Source: Agroathelia rolfsii
Taxonomy: Eukaryota; Basidiomycota; Agaricomycetes; Amylocorticiales; Amylocorticiaceae
Direction of reading: 5' to 3'
Assembly: GCA_018343915.1 (NCBI GenBank)
Contig: JABRWF010000006.1
Coordinates: 2,232,001-2,296,000, forward strand
DNA length: 64,000 nucleotides
The position numbers and the translations under genes were made by a program. Below, one piece after another: positions 47,313-60,000 of this stretch (the stretch's first letter is position 1; every line of letters begins with the position of its first letter). Under the pieces are notes generated by a model, which ran no database searches, was not told the DNA's origin, and worked only from the letters and a program-made list of their open reading frames with translations.

Positions 47313-48227
47313 CTAATCTGTGAAAGCATGGCTTCTGGCACGCACACTTGATGCTGCAGAAGACGAAGAGTCGGCATTTGGCACCTGTGACGGTAACCTG
47401 TCTGCCTTCCAGGCTGCATAGCCGCCAATCACATCAGTCGCGTTCTCGAGTCCGATTCTATGCAAAGCAGAGGCAGCGAGACTTGATGCATCTCCGTATT
47501 GGTCTAATACTATCACCCGCAGGTCGTATCGATCCGCAATGCTTACACGTCTTGGGCTCCGAGGATCGAAACGGAACTCGAGATCGATACGCTCGATAAG
47601 CATCGCACCAGCAATGACGCCGAAGCGATCCCGCTGGTATCCTGGACGAATGTCCACCAGGATTACAGGGAGTGGGTGTGTAGGGTCGGCAAGTTCTGAA
47701 AATGCATTCTTCGGTGGTAACCGACTTAGTTTTCTGCGCGCTAACACGAGCAAATCGTCCACGCTACAAGAATTCGGGGGTGGACGGAGGGGGTCGCCTG
47801 GCGTGCGAGCTGCCTTCTTTAAAACATCTTCAAGAGTAATGAATATGTTCTCCCCGGGATCCGTCGAAATCAACGCCGACCATGAATTACCAGAAGGTGA
47901 GGTGCTGGCTTCTTCGACACGAGAGAGGAATTTAGATGACATGAGCAGTACTGCTCGCTCGACTAATGTGGGAGACGACCCAAAGACAAGCACATTTGAA
48001 TATTCACTGGATATAGAGAAGTATACAGCAAATATGTATTCCGAGAATACCATCAGTTGCGAAATTTCCTCTGCGACCGTCTGCAGAATGCTTTCGGAAA
48101 GCGTCTGAATAACGCCCAGCTTGACATTGTCAATCGTAATCGCCTTTTTGGAGGCTCTGACAGCGAGATGGGCAGCGACTTCTGCTCTTATGTCGTCCAA
48201 GGTTCTATTGGGCAAATCATCCGCCAT
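47313..48227 (-). CDS. Rhodanese-like protein without catalytic Cys
   Basis: Single exon, 304 residues. The C-terminal half (about 155-285) has the rhodanese layout: SVDDLLVLARRKLSRLPP, LPVILVDIRPGYQRDRFGVI, AGAMLIERIDLEFRFD, and the closing DVIGGYAAWKADRLPS. In the active-site loop RVIVLDQYGDASSLAASALH the position that should be the nucleophilic Cys is Asp242, so sulfurtransferase activity is unlikely; a binding or regulatory role is inferred. The N-terminal half is helical, with EYSNVLVFGSSPTLVERAVL loosely recalling the eIF2B/MTNA-type fold, but this is weak. No intron is needed to keep the frame open. Confidence 0.8.
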   Translation of the reverse strand: MADDLPNRTLDDIRAEVAAHLAVRASKKAITIDNVKLGVIQTLSESILQTVAEEISQLMVFSEYIFAVYFSISSEYSNVLVFGSSPTLVERAVLLMSSKFLSRVEEASTSPSGNSWSALISTDPGENIFITLEDVLKKAARTPGDPLRPPPNSCSVDDLLVLARRKLSRLPPKNAFSELADPTHPLPVILVDIRPGYQRDRFGVIAGAMLIERIDLEFRFDPRSPRRVSIADRYDLRVIVLDQYGDASSLAASALHRIGLENATDVIGGYAAWKADRLPSQVPNADSSSSAASSVRARSHAFTD

Positions 48228-48759
48228 GCCGGACTGGTGAATGAGAGTGATATTGTTTCAAGTCTTGTCTTTGTAGTAGCCGAGGACAAGGTAACAATCA
48301 TGCTGCAGACCAGGCCAGGCTTGCCTTGTGATAATGGTGCAGTGATGACAAAGCCAATTGAAACTCAGCTGATCTAAGATCCTCCTTATGTCCGAAATCC
48401 AAGCTTCCTAGTCACAGTGGCAATCACTCTCTATTCTGATAATACACTCATGCTCTGTTCTATGCCTCCAGTTAGCTTTTGATGGTCGATGAAATTATAA
48501 AATTGAGGCTACCGTACGAGCTGATATATGTGGAGGAATCATGTGCGAAAATCTCAGTGAGCTGTTGAGCCACTTTGACCACCGGGCACAATCAACAAGA
48601 AGCAAGACAATAATAATCAGGTTTTACATCTCCTGTGCGACAGTACATGGATACATAAGCCTTTGTGCCACAAATCACTCGTGGATACCTTTCTTCTCTT
48701 GATTAACTTTACCCCCGACAACTTACCCTTTGCTACTCTCCATAACCGTCTCATCCAAT
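48228..48759. promoter_or_regulatory. Divergent promoter region
   Basis: About 530 bp between the start codons of the rhodanese-like and basic nuclear protein genes. A CT-rich stretch at 48688-48755 precedes the plus-strand ATG. No coding signal. Confidence 0.4.
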
Positions 48760-50694
48760 ATGTCTAATCTTGCCAGCGTCGTCACGGACCCACCTGTCCG
48801 CCACTTCGAGCTGATCTGTCCCTACAATAGCAGAGTCGTGGTCAGTACCCGTGTATCTGGCTGGCTACAACTCAAGTGGAAGGACGATGACTCTCATGAA
48901 TGGGAAGAAGCATCTGTCTTCATCCCCGTTGACTCTACTCCGCCCTCTGTCGAAGGCATAGAAGGCGCCTCCGTCAGGGAAGTGCAGATTGTGAGTTCAT
49001 GATTTCGTTGCCACATGAGTTTGCGACTCATCAATCTCCTTAATCCTATTTTATAGCCCAATACTCCTGTTATACCTCCTGTCTCTCCAGCATCAACCGA
49101 GTGCATTGATACCTGGCCAGATCAGACGCAAGCCGGACACCTGAAGACACTGGCTGAGCTTGGGATCGAGACTTGCGACTATGCATTCAAGCCGCCGTAC
49201 CCTCCCCTTCCTGGAACTGCATCGGATGATAATGATACCGAGGACGAAGAGGATCCAGTTGATCTTGTTCCTATTACCATTAACCGTCGACTTCTCCTGC
49301 TGACTCACGACGCATATTTGTGGCACCCTCCCTCGACGGGTATAATTACCGGTGCACTTCTGGACCGTCTCGCAAACGATGGACTTATCAGCAGTAAATT
49401 CAACGAGGAAGAAACCAAGGCTGTCGAGAAGTGGCGCAAGTCGCATGGTGCCAGAGTACCTGTTCAATATGTCGATGTAGCACCCATGACGATGGAAGAG
49501 CGCCGTGCTTGCCTGCAGGAGCGTAGGAATGTGTTCTCGCGGCGCTGGAGTGATCTGCCCCCGGTCCCTGATCAAGTAGGAAATCTTGGTGATTCAGATG
49601 CTTCGCAGGAAGAGGCAACACGACAAGTGGAGAGTGCCAATACAGATCTCAGTCAACGGGAATCTCTCTCTGCTCCTCCCAGGCCGTCCGGGGCGGTCTT
49701 TACTAACAGCCGCCAAACTACTCCTGTGCAAGGATCGAGCACAAGCGCATCCCACCCGGCCTCAGCCCCCAAACCCGATGTACCACAAAACCCAACTCGA
49801 CAGCGATCTGCCACGCCCAGCGCCACATCTACTTTATCTCTGCCAACCCCCAGGACACCTACTCCCGTCGCCCACGAAACTCCGGAGCCGGCATCACCCC
49901 AACCAGTGAAGGTGGACCTGACCTCGCCAACCCCCGTGTCCAGAGGAAAGAACGATCGCAAGCGATCTTTGGATGAAGTTGATCACGAGAGCATCTCTGA
50001 TGCGCCCAACACACCGCCTCCTAAACGTGTCCGTTTATTCAAGTCTGGTCAGGCATCACAGGAAGACGAGCCTAGGAGTGACGTATTCGGCGAGCGAATT
50101 ACCAATTCTGTTTCATTAAAGCCCACGCAGGAACCTGCTGCTAATGATCTTTCTGTCTCAACGCCTTCCTCCCCCACACCTGCATCGAGGGCGCTACAGT
50201 CACGAAGGGCTCCAGCTGGACAAGCCGTGGCAAGCAAGAAAGCCAAGAACGAGGTGCCCAGGACGACTCGATCCCGGGCCAGTGTTCCCGCTGAGGGCAA
50301 GGCTGCAAGAGGCAATGCTCGCATTGCACGCTCTAAGGCCACGGCCGTCAATACATCTGATCCAATACCGGATCAAGCTGTCCAGAAGAACACCAGAGGC
50401 AAGGGCAAGAGTCGCACAGTAGCCCCAGAATCTAAGGGGAAAAAGACAGCAGCACCCCCATCATCGAAGTCTTCCAAAGCCAAGACGGCGTCGAAGCGCG
50501 GTAAGGCTGCTGCTGCTGCTACCGCTCAGAATGCAAACGAGACCTCTGCTCCACTCCCGACAAGGCGTCGTATTACTAAGATGGCAGCGGCGGCGGAAGC
50601 CGCTGCTGCCGAGAACGCTCCGGCACTAGAAGCTCCCGCTGGTAACTTGCGCAGGTCGACGCGCCAGAGGAGTGCCCCTGTTCGGGGCCGCTAA
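48760..50694 (+). CDS. Basic, low-complexity, probably nuclear protein
   Basis: Two exons (48760-48990, 49057-50694) give 622 residues. The N terminus (about 1-240) looks folded: VRHFELICPYNSRVVVSTRV, SGWLQLKWKDDDSHEWEEAS, INRRLLLLTHDAYLWHPPST, GALLDRLANDGLISSKFNEE. After that it is disordered, rich in Ser/Thr-Pro, with a nuclear-signal-like KRSLDEVDHES...PPKRVRLF region and a very basic Lys/Arg/Ala C terminus with AAAAA-type runs resembling linker-histone tails. A chromatin-associated role is inferred only from composition. The second exon has no ATG until well inside, so the short upstream exon decides the start. No family is recognised. Confidence 0.78.
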
Positions 50695-52743
50695 GGGCTG
50701 CCATTTATTGCGCTCATGAATTTTTTTCTTTTAAATTTACTTCTCGTGTTTTTTTAAACGATCTGCGGGTTAATATTACCCAACGACGGTGTGGTCGGCT
50801 AGCTTGAATAATTTTCTTTTTGATTTTGATCGTACTTCTGGGTTATGTATTTGTGTTTTGATCTGTACTAGTATCGAATGTTCGACGCTTAATATAAAAT
50901 TGGTTACTGGTTATCTAGCGAGAAATGCGAGAGTCTTCTGGACCATACCGCGCCGCAATGCGCCAACCCATTTGATCTTCTTCCTGGTTGTGCGAGTGCA
51001 TCCTTGTTCTTCTCTCCACCGTGAAGGGCTGGAGAATTCAAACATGTTAATTACCCCGCATTTTTTTTCTTCCTTGATCGACCCAGGGTCATCGTAGCAT
51101 GTCGTCTTTAGGTACGCCTCCCTGCAAAGATGCATTCATTCCCGCCACTGCCATATGGATAATCCTGAGTAACATACGATCGTAGCGCTATTAGCCCGTC
51201 GTAAGTACAAACCCCGGATCCCCAGTTTTTAGCTGTGGCAATTTCTCAAAATAGATGGTACTTACGCATACATCCAGCTCCGTTATGCATCTCCGGTGCT
51301 ATACTGTAAAGACAATGATAATCAGTCATAGCCTTTCGAATTAATCCATATACGGCATGTGTGGGTGGCTAAATTAAACACACCGACTGCAACGCAAGAC
51401 CTCAACGTTTTGGGGAGAGACCTCTTTTGTCGTATACTATTTAATCATGGGGAGCTCCATCTTCGGTGCACAACCCTGTGTTATATATTGATAACGACAG
51501 CTTTGGGTTACATTCCATATAAGAACAAAAAATTAGAGGTTCTGGCGTCCCATCTGTCGTAGTATAACTCTGGCAAGGCTCATGGGGTTGGCCATTATAT
51601 GCTAGTTGTCTGGCTGTATCACGCTCTTATCAGACTGGCTGGCAAGTTGCCGTCACAAGACAAGGTTGTATTGACGGCGAATAAATGTTAATGAATTCTA
51701 ATGTCTTCGACGTTTGATGGTCATTATGAGCGGCTTGATAACTTATTGTGATTGTGCATGATTGATTAGCTTGCCTTTTTCGTAAGTTATCTGAGTAATA
51801 GAACCATGAATTATGTCTGTAATAGGCATGGTGCGAAGAATCAAATTGAGTCTGAGTTCACGATCGCCATTGGGTTGTTTTCATGTTCACCTAAAGCCAC
51901 TTTTGTTTTAGTAAGTTGGCTTCGTCGCATCCACGTAGTCACATTAGCAGGTAACTAAACAAAGATATCGGGCGTCATGCATCATGCATCATGATCTCAG
52001 ACCTTGTCTTATTAGTACTACGGCACTTATCCGCCTTCATCAAACTTCATTGAAGTTTCATCGTCCGAGCCTACAAGTGAAACTTGACTCGCGTAGTCCC
52101 GAGATTCCTCTTACATTTACTATTTGCTGTACAGTCCAGGGAGATCCGAGCCATTGTTATCGCATCAACTCGGAACCATAAGTTTTTGATCCTTATCATT
52201 GCCTAACATCTTGGTTATTATTATAAGTCAAAATCATAGGCATCGTTATACGCGCATGAATCTAAATATGTAGGAAGATGTCGGAAATCAAGACATGCCC
52301 TTGGAAGAATCAAGTGCTATACCCCCGGGCCGAGGAACAGGCAAGTAAAGTAAGACTTGGAATAGACGCACTCATAAATGTAAATAATACCCGGTGGGTC
52401 AACATATGACCCACTTTTTCCGCGCCCATCCATTTATCATCGAGAGAAATGACGACACACACCCAGGCTTGGCCAGAAATGAGGAGCAATTTCTAGTGGC
52501 ATGTGCTCTTAATCAGTTTATCTCCATCGCAAACAATCCCATGGGTTGCCGGGAAGGTGATGTTGATTGATAACCATACCCAAGATAGTCATGGCACTAC
52601 ATTGTACTAGGAACATGTAATTGTGATGTATTGGATAGCTTAATGGAATGTAAGACATTGTACAAACATATAACCTGTGACGCCATAAGACTCGTCATCG
52701 CTGCTACCCTCATCGAGGCCTCGTTTATCTTATCCACTACTGG

Positions 52744-53025
52744 TCATGATCCAGCCGGAAAGGATACGACACCGCCCATTTGCACCAAATCATAACCAGT
52801 GACTGGAATCTTGTCCCTCCCATTGATAGTGATAATGAATGACGACAAAGGAGCGAAGGGGGGAGGAGGCCTCATCCGAATCCCTTCTCTGAGATATATT
52901 ACCAAATTTAGAAAGGCAACTCGTAACCCCAGGTTCTTCTCTCCGGTAGAATCGGATCCCATGGGATTCGGTGCCACGACAATCCCGTTGGTCACCGCCC
53001 CCTCGGAGCGCCAGTCGGAGTGCAA
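52744..53025 (-). CDS. Orphan open frame, 93 codons, unidentified
   Basis: The minus strand reads EGAVTNGIVVAPNPMGSDST, then NLGLRVAFLNLVIYLREGIR, then FAPLSSFIITINGRDKIPVT and YDLVQMGGVVSFPAGS before the stop. It looks more protein-like than the antisense frame in the same place. A possible acceptor (cctagtcag) lies just upstream at about 53035, so this may be a last exon. No family and no upstream exon were found. Confidence 0.25.
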   Translation of the reverse strand: MHSDWRSEGAVTNGIVVAPNPMGSDSTGEKNLGLRVAFLNLVIYLREGIRMRPPPPFAPLSSFIITINGRDKIPVTGYDLVQMGGVVSFPAGS

Positions 53026-54600
53026 AAGGCTGACTAGGCGAAACTTACGTCAGCTGACCGACGGTTTATTTCGGGAAGGCTGGGAAGAGGGGCGTGCGGG
53101 CCGCTGTCTATGGGTTGTTATCATCATACACGCGCACCCTGCGGCTCGACGCCGCAATTCGAGGGCAGAGGGTCACTGAAAGAGCAACAGAGAGCTCCAA
53201 AGTAAGCGCACCGTGAGGCAGGCAACGTGTGATGCCTTCCTCCCTCTCTTCTCCTCCCCCAGACGGACTTGTTTAGGGCTTATAGCCGTGGAGAGAGGGA
53301 GATAGCACGAGTGAAGAGCCGAGGAGAGCAAGGCGAAAGGGACAGAAGTCTTTCAAAGAGAGGGCGTGTTCAAGGTGCGCCATCGACAAGTGATAAGACC
53401 AAAGGGACCCAGCCTTCCAGGCGTGATTGGCCCGCAATCGGGCTCATGCGGTGATCTGTGAAGGGTGCGTGAGCCCGCATCTGGCAGGGGTAAACCGTCG
53501 CTGCTAGGGCGGCAAAACCCCGCCTGTCGACACCTGAATATTAGCTGGGAAGATCACAAACAGGGTGAACGAGGCCGCCTTGGTATTGATGCATATTGAT
53601 GTGACGGTATTCTTTACCCTGCACAGAGAATGGCTCCTTTAGCGAAAGGAGCGTGTTTTCGCCAATGGTCAAGACCCCTTGGCGAGACAACAAAATTGCG
53701 AAAATAATGCGATAATCTTGTCAAGGCAGCAATAGTAGTGGGGTAACAACTATTCAATGAGCCTCGTCATGCGTGTTTTTACTTGCCTCATGCAAGAAAT
53801 ATTGAGTAAATTTATAGACGACCGCTACAGTTATTTTCAATTCTCCAGGGGTTGTGGGGATGACCATCGTGATTATCTGGAATAATTCAAAAAAAGGGTA
53901 AATGATGCACAAGGCTTAGGGACATGCGCTTGCCTGCAGGAGAACAGCTACAACTACAGCCATTTCTTTGCTGATCAGAATCAGCTGTGCTGGCGCAACG
54001 CCAATTTCTTTTTATGAAGTACAAGCACTTGAAGCACATCGTAGTGGCCGCAGTATTGTGGCGCAGAGAGGACTGCCACAGAATGGATACAACATGGATA
54101 GCACCAGTTTTCGGGCAGGGTTTCCGAGTACAGGCCAAGGCGAGAATAAGCAGTAGCCAAGAATGACGATGCATGAAGCAAATAGATGCATCAAGTAACC
54201 CCAGGAGTACCCTGTAATGTGATACCAGTCAGAATAGAGTCAGTAGCATCATATAAGAGAAGGTTAAGGCTCTGCATATATGCGCCTTTAGTAAGCAGCC
54301 TAAGTACAGTTGAGCTCCACATTAGACGCCCGGGGACTTGAGGCCATCGGTTGTCTAAGAGGACCGACATCGGGAAGAGTGATTGTGCAAGAAACATCGC
54401 CCCATTAGGCCTATGAAATCAGTTGTAGCTTTTACAAGCTAATCACTGGCGTCTAATACATTAATGACCAAACATAGTGATGTCCAGTGCGAGTTACCCA
54501 ACTGGGAGAACGAACCGTTACTTTTCCGGGCACAGCTTTGGGCGTCTACTATAGACAGGTGAAGCTGATAAGATTTATAGTCAGATGATCTCTACTTTGG

Positions 54601-55546
54601 GTGAGCCAGCACGCCTTGAGGCTTTTTTCGAATCAGCCTGAATCATGCTCGGACGCGCAAAGATTACATTTCGAGGCAAGAATACTGACGTGCGTCAGTA
54701 TTGGAGACAATCCCACTATAGACTTACAACACAACCCCTGTACAAACACGTTGGTCAAGGGGATGGACAGTAGTATACAATACAGTTGCTTTCAATCAAG
54801 CTGCGGACGACTCAATAAGTTGCTGACTCAAATGACCGGCGCCCAGATAGGTCAGTCGAGAGAACGACGCGGCCCCAGTGTTGAAAAAGGAAATCCTCTT
54901 TCAAGATGGATTCGGAACTTTACCGTGAGGCAGACTCACCAGTGCTGCCAACGAGCTGTCCAACCCACTCTGATTTATGTGATAAGGACTTGTTATCCGC
55001 ATTCAGCGGCGATCTATGAATGCCTCACGGTGTCATTTACTAGTTCAGTCTTTCTTGCATTAGGCCAGCTTGAACGATATGAAAGAGGAGTCCTCTGCAT
55101 TCTGCAGGCTTTACTGTTGGGTCGCAGCACGGATCTGCTGTGCCCAATGACCATGCTGTGTGTGGTGTGCCATCACAAGTGGGTCAAAATGGCCTGCGGT
55201 GGGACTGCGGTGGGTGGGGGCTGACATCTGATAAGATTAGATTACGCGCGGGATAATCCCGGTGGAGACCCGGGATGACCTTGCCGAGCGGATACTCGAC
55301 GTGTTTGTGTGGAAAGGCGGGCTATGTCGGGAGTCCGTTCCTCCTCCCATTCCTGGGCCAATCAACAACATCTTTCAACTGATGGATAAAAGTTTTCAAA
55401 GATGTGAATACTTTCGCCGGGAAGTCTATGTTCTTCTTCTACATGCGGGTACACAGATGGAGCTCGTAGACTGGATGTGTGATAAACGCCACCGACCGAA
55501 TAGCATTGACCGCGGCCGACGAGGAGAGATGACTAGACTAACGTGA
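54601..55546 (+). other. Two consecutive unexplained open frames
   Basis: A 207-codon frame (54601-55224) and a 94-codon frame (55262-55546) lie in tandem in an otherwise gene-poor region. The first has many Cys and a hydrophobic part (ECLTVSFTSSVFLALGQLER); the second is acidic and polar (METRDDLAERILDVFVWKGG). No family match and no convincing splice junction between them. Chance or a decayed gene is as likely as a real one. Confidence 0.2.
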
Positions 55547-56046
55547 AGGAGGGTTCTGGCGACGAAGTGAGGTGATGGTAACATTTTACAAGTGGGCACT
55601 ACCGCTGAATAAGCAAAACGGACTTGTCATCAAGCCTCGGACGCCGAGCAATAGACGTCTCTGAATGGGTTGGGGGGATAAACGATTGGGATTATCACCA
55701 TGACTGAGCTGATGTGACCAAGCCGGCTGACTATACGGCATTAGTCAACAGGTGTGCAGCACAGTGGGTCACACACGGCACCTACACACGAGCATGCTCG
55801 ATAGGAGGAGAATTAGGGAGGATAAAATATACATTTATTTTACATACAAGCCCATCCTAGTTGTGGGCTTCACAGGAGCCAGGCGAGCAGCGAGGCCTGC
55901 CTGCAGGATTGGCTGTGGGCATCTGACCCAGGGCGTGGTCGGATTTCGCGGGATTAGATTGGATCGGGGCTGGGTAAGATCGAGATCGGGAAGCGCGCTT
56001 GGATGAGCCGGTGACGGACGAATGCTCTCTCATTGCGCTCAAGTGC

Positions 56047-56052
56047 TATAAA
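56047..56052 (+). promoter_or_regulatory. TATA box (TATAAA)
   Basis: TATAAA lies about 105 bp upstream of the ATG at 56155, with a pyrimidine-rich leader between them. This is a textbook fungal core-promoter layout. Confidence 0.6.
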
Positions 56053-56154
56053 GAGCCGTCGAGCCATGTCTGATATTCATCCCTTCCCCTCAAGCGGACC
56101 TGCCCTCGTCGTCCATCGGGCACACATCCTATAACGCCCATCATCAAGTCAGCA

Positions 56155-57072
56155 ATGTCGCATACGAACTCATTCTCGTATACGGTCAGCCAGCCAGTGC
56201 CCTATTCGCAGGCACCCTCATCCCGCAGAGCGATGCGGCGCAAACACTCGCCCTCTCGGGTCACCACCCAGACTCACATCCACTCTAACTCGCATATCCA
56301 TTTGCATAGTACAAAGTACCAGCCTTCTGATGACGCCGAGGCTCTCTCACGCATACTCGATCCATCATACGTGCCTCCAGTAGTCACGACTTCTCAACCA
56401 AGCGTGTTCATTGACAAGTCAGGTGATCTCCACGATCCTGATTTCCGCCACTTTCCCTCCCTTGTGCAACTCCAGGACAGACGCCGGTCTTGGGAGCGTG
56501 ACCAAGGTGCACGCCGCAATGTCGTCGACGACGACGATGACGAGCCCATCCCTGATCCATTTTCCCCGAAAAGTCCTACACACCGCAGCCGTTCATCAAC
56601 GGTGTCCACGGCCCCCTATGCATTCTTCCCCTCGTACATCCCATCTACCTCCACATCTCCTGCTTCTGCAGATACAGTACTTGAAGAGGAGGAAGAGTAC
56701 TCCCCATTCGAAGAGCAGGAAGTCCCAGAAAGGAGCACTGTCGCCCAACGTATCCTTAGCAAGGGCCGGCGTCGATCAATAGAAGAAGAGAGACCTGAAC
56801 AGCTCGACGAAAGCGAACAAATTGCGGACCCTCGGGATCCATTGAATCCCCGGCGTCCAGGGTCTCCTGGCTCAATGCACGACAACAGGGATACAACGTA
56901 AGTTTTTGTTTAGTATTCTTTTTTCACGGCGACTAACGATATTTCCTGCGTTTTCAGTCCCACTTGCGGCGATGCTCTGCGTACCCAATACCACGCCATA
57001 GCCTTGGCCATCCGATTTGGTATCTTCCGCACAAAACGTCGCTTGAAGCGAAAGTTGTCCGTAACAGGGTAA
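56155..57072 (+). CDS. Small disordered protein with basic C-terminal helix, unknown
   Basis: Two exons (56155-56897, 56958-57072) give 285 residues. Mostly polar and disordered: His/Ser-rich start (HIHSNSHIHLHSTKYQ), a central DDDDDEPIPDPFSPKSP segment, and an acidic LEEEEEYSPFEEQEVPERS block. The C terminus from exon 2 is different: CGDALRTQYHAIALAIRFGI followed by FRTKRRLKRKLSVTG, a hydrophobic helix with a cluster of Arg/Lys that could touch membrane or nucleic acid. A TATA box precedes it. No family is recognised. Confidence 0.72.
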
Positions 57073-60000
57073 ACATTTGCACTCGGCACGCAGGACATGC
57101 CCATTGCGCTTCTCTATGGAAGCATATACTCAGGGTTGCGGCAGTGCATCTGAGCACCCCTGCCCTCAAAGCGACGTTTTACTTCCGTCGCGATTATAGA
57201 CGCTCAACGCTGCGCTCACGTGCCATATCACCATGCGCTCGACTACCGTTGTCTCATCTTCCCCTACGGTTTCTCCAGGCTATCGTCGAACAAAAACAAA
57301 AAAATCCACAAAAACAAAGACACTCCAGCTATTTAGAGTTTGTGTGTATGTGGTTTTCGAACGATCCGTACCGCCACCTTTTGTTTCCGAGGCGGATGGA
57401 CTATGTCGTCATCCTTTGTTATCATCGTTGTTGTCATTTATCATGTGTTGTGTTTTCTTTCCACCACCCCCGCTCTCTATCCTTGGATCACACCGGATCG
57501 AGCGGCTTTCTTTTTCATCATGTTCCGCTGTCATATTTTGTCTTCTCGCTCGTGGTGCTTTTGGACCGATGCCTCGCGTACGGCCCTTTCGATACAGCTC
57601 TAGAGCATGACGCTCGATGATTTCATACCCTCGCTGCGCATGATCGGACGCTCTCACCTCTTTCCTCCAAGCACCCTTCCAAAAGCACTCGGACTGTAAT
57701 TATGATTTCTTCTTCGTCGTTCCTCACTAGACATTTTATATCCGATCGAATGTATCACACATTTGTTTTCTGTCTTTGCGTCATCCCCTTCGCATCACCA
57801 TCACCATCACCATCGATCATCATTTTTTCTTTCTTTCTTTTCTTATTTCGCTTTCCTCTGTCCTTATTTGTGCGTACGCGTACATGCACATTGCCCACTC
57901 CACGCGTTAGCGCAGCCATCGTCATGCTGATGTGTTATCTATAGTATCCTTATACATATAGCATTCGCACATTTGTACCACCACCACCACCACCATCGCA
58001 TCCCTATTCCTCAGCCGTCAACCATCGATCATTGTACTATCACAGGCCGCTGCTACCTACACACGCATTTACATTTCACGGATCCCCCCCCCTTTTTTTT
58101 TCCTTTTCTCCCACAGCATTTGTTTTGTATCCATTTTTTTTCGGCACATTCTTCTGTATTTCTTGAGATTTTTCTCTCTCCCTTCCCCTTTCACATGTAG
58201 CGGCCACCCACACAATCAAATTTCAATTGTACCTTTATGCACATTTTATGAACGAACTTGAGTGATACGCGACTCTAAGCGAGTGATTGTGTATCGAACT
58301 GAACGCAAGTCGAAGCTATGAAAGCACGGATGTCTCGTGTATCGATCATCAGGAATCTCTGGATGTGAAGTGTGTAGCTCGGGGGTATGTGAAGAAAATT
58401 TTCTTGTCAACTAAGTACAAAACTGTAAATATTGATGACCTTCAATTTGAAAACATGAGATAAAATAAAAAGGCATGGATGATCATGATTGATTGCATTT
58501 CCTGAATGTATACTGTACGTACATGCACCGGCAGGAAGTATAATGTATATCGTTATCCATCTTCGCGATGGTTATCAAAAGCCGCCCAAACCTGTGACTC
58601 GGGGACAGAGAGCGCTGGCACTGGGCGGCTTACACGAGGCTACGGAAGATTTCTTATTTCAAGTTTCAATTCAAGTTGATCATGCCTTTTTGATCGATTG
58701 CTGTTGCTAAAACATCTAATTTCAAGTTTTTTTTTTCTTTCTTTCAGTTGATCGGCATACCTATAAGATCCTAGATAGGGGCACGAACGCTTTTGGAAAC
58801 AAACAAACGCCGCGCGGTACAGTGGTGCTCGCGCCTGCAGTCCAGGAGTGCCATACATACATACATACATACCTCAGGGATGTATACAATGCATACCAGT
58901 GCAGGGCATCTGCATGCCTGGGTCCTGGGGCTAAGGGCAAGGGGTATTCGTGAATGAGTAGTTGCCAGTGTTTCAGTCGATGTATACATACATCATGTAT
59001 GCGTTCAGTCATTCACGTACTGATTCATGCAACATCTATAACGCGCCGGTGGGGCGCAGGGGAAACCAGCAAGGGTTCAAATGAATATCAATCTTCCACA
59101 AGTCTGAAATTGTCATGATAATCAATGATCGTCACGAAAGACATATGCACCGCAACATACATGTACGTAGAACCGCACGCTCCAACAGACATGGTTTATG
59201 GACAAGTCGCCATCAATGTCCGTGATACGCGCTCAGGCTGATGATCCCCATCAGCGGGTCTTCGCTCACTAGTGAATGCCAATCGACAATTTGTCATAAA
59301 ATAAGTAATAGTATTGCAAACGCGCCGCCTGTAGAGGTGACATACGCATTTTATTCAGCGTAAAGGGGCAGCGAGCAACACAGCTGCAGCTAATAATGGC
59401 CATTCTACTAGTCTCCAAAGTTTATCAATCTGTCAGAGAATCTTGTCCGTCGATTCCGTATAGTAGGCATGTGTGTAGTGTATATGTGTGCACATCACTG
59501 GCGCCGTACAGGCGGCCGCTCATTTTATGACAGCTTTGTACGTACAGAAGCGCGTACTTATACGCTTTCATTATTATTCATTTTATTTTCTCAAAATGTG
59601 GAGGTGTGCGTATGTGGGGAAATAAAGCCCTGAGAATAATACCAAAAAGCCGGTGTTTCATGATGCGATCATCAGCAGGACCAAAATGAAATGCGAGACC
59701 GATAGATGTCGGTAGCAGGACTAGCAGTAGCAGTTGGCAATTAGCGGAAGTAGCAAAAACGGAGTAGAAGCAACAGCGAATCCATGCGTCGATCATGGCA
59801 GAAAACGCCTATGCTGCAAGGTTCACTGACTTTGGAAGCGCAATCTATGGGGATTTCGGCCGTGTCTTATTCTTACCTTCATTCCATGTTCATACTATGG
59901 GGGACGATCTCTTTCATAGCTCAAAAGTATTGGTGGCGGCTTACAATGCTGAGAGAGAGCGTAGAACGCACGGACGTACGCACAACTTCCATCCTCGGAC

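Larger units (their letters stand above)
50695..56046. other. Long gene-poor region
   Basis: About 5.4 kb without a supportable full gene. It includes the 3' flank of the basic-protein gene, a minus-strand open piece at 52744-53025 and a plus-strand open region at 54601-55546 (both listed), and otherwise AT-rich sequence without terminal repeats, transposase motifs or RNA genes that I can recognise. Confidence 0.45.

Noticed and set aside
59060..59085. GGGTTCAAAT, resembling a tRNA T-loop / B box
   Set aside because: No matching acceptor stem, D arm or A box upstream; not a tRNA.
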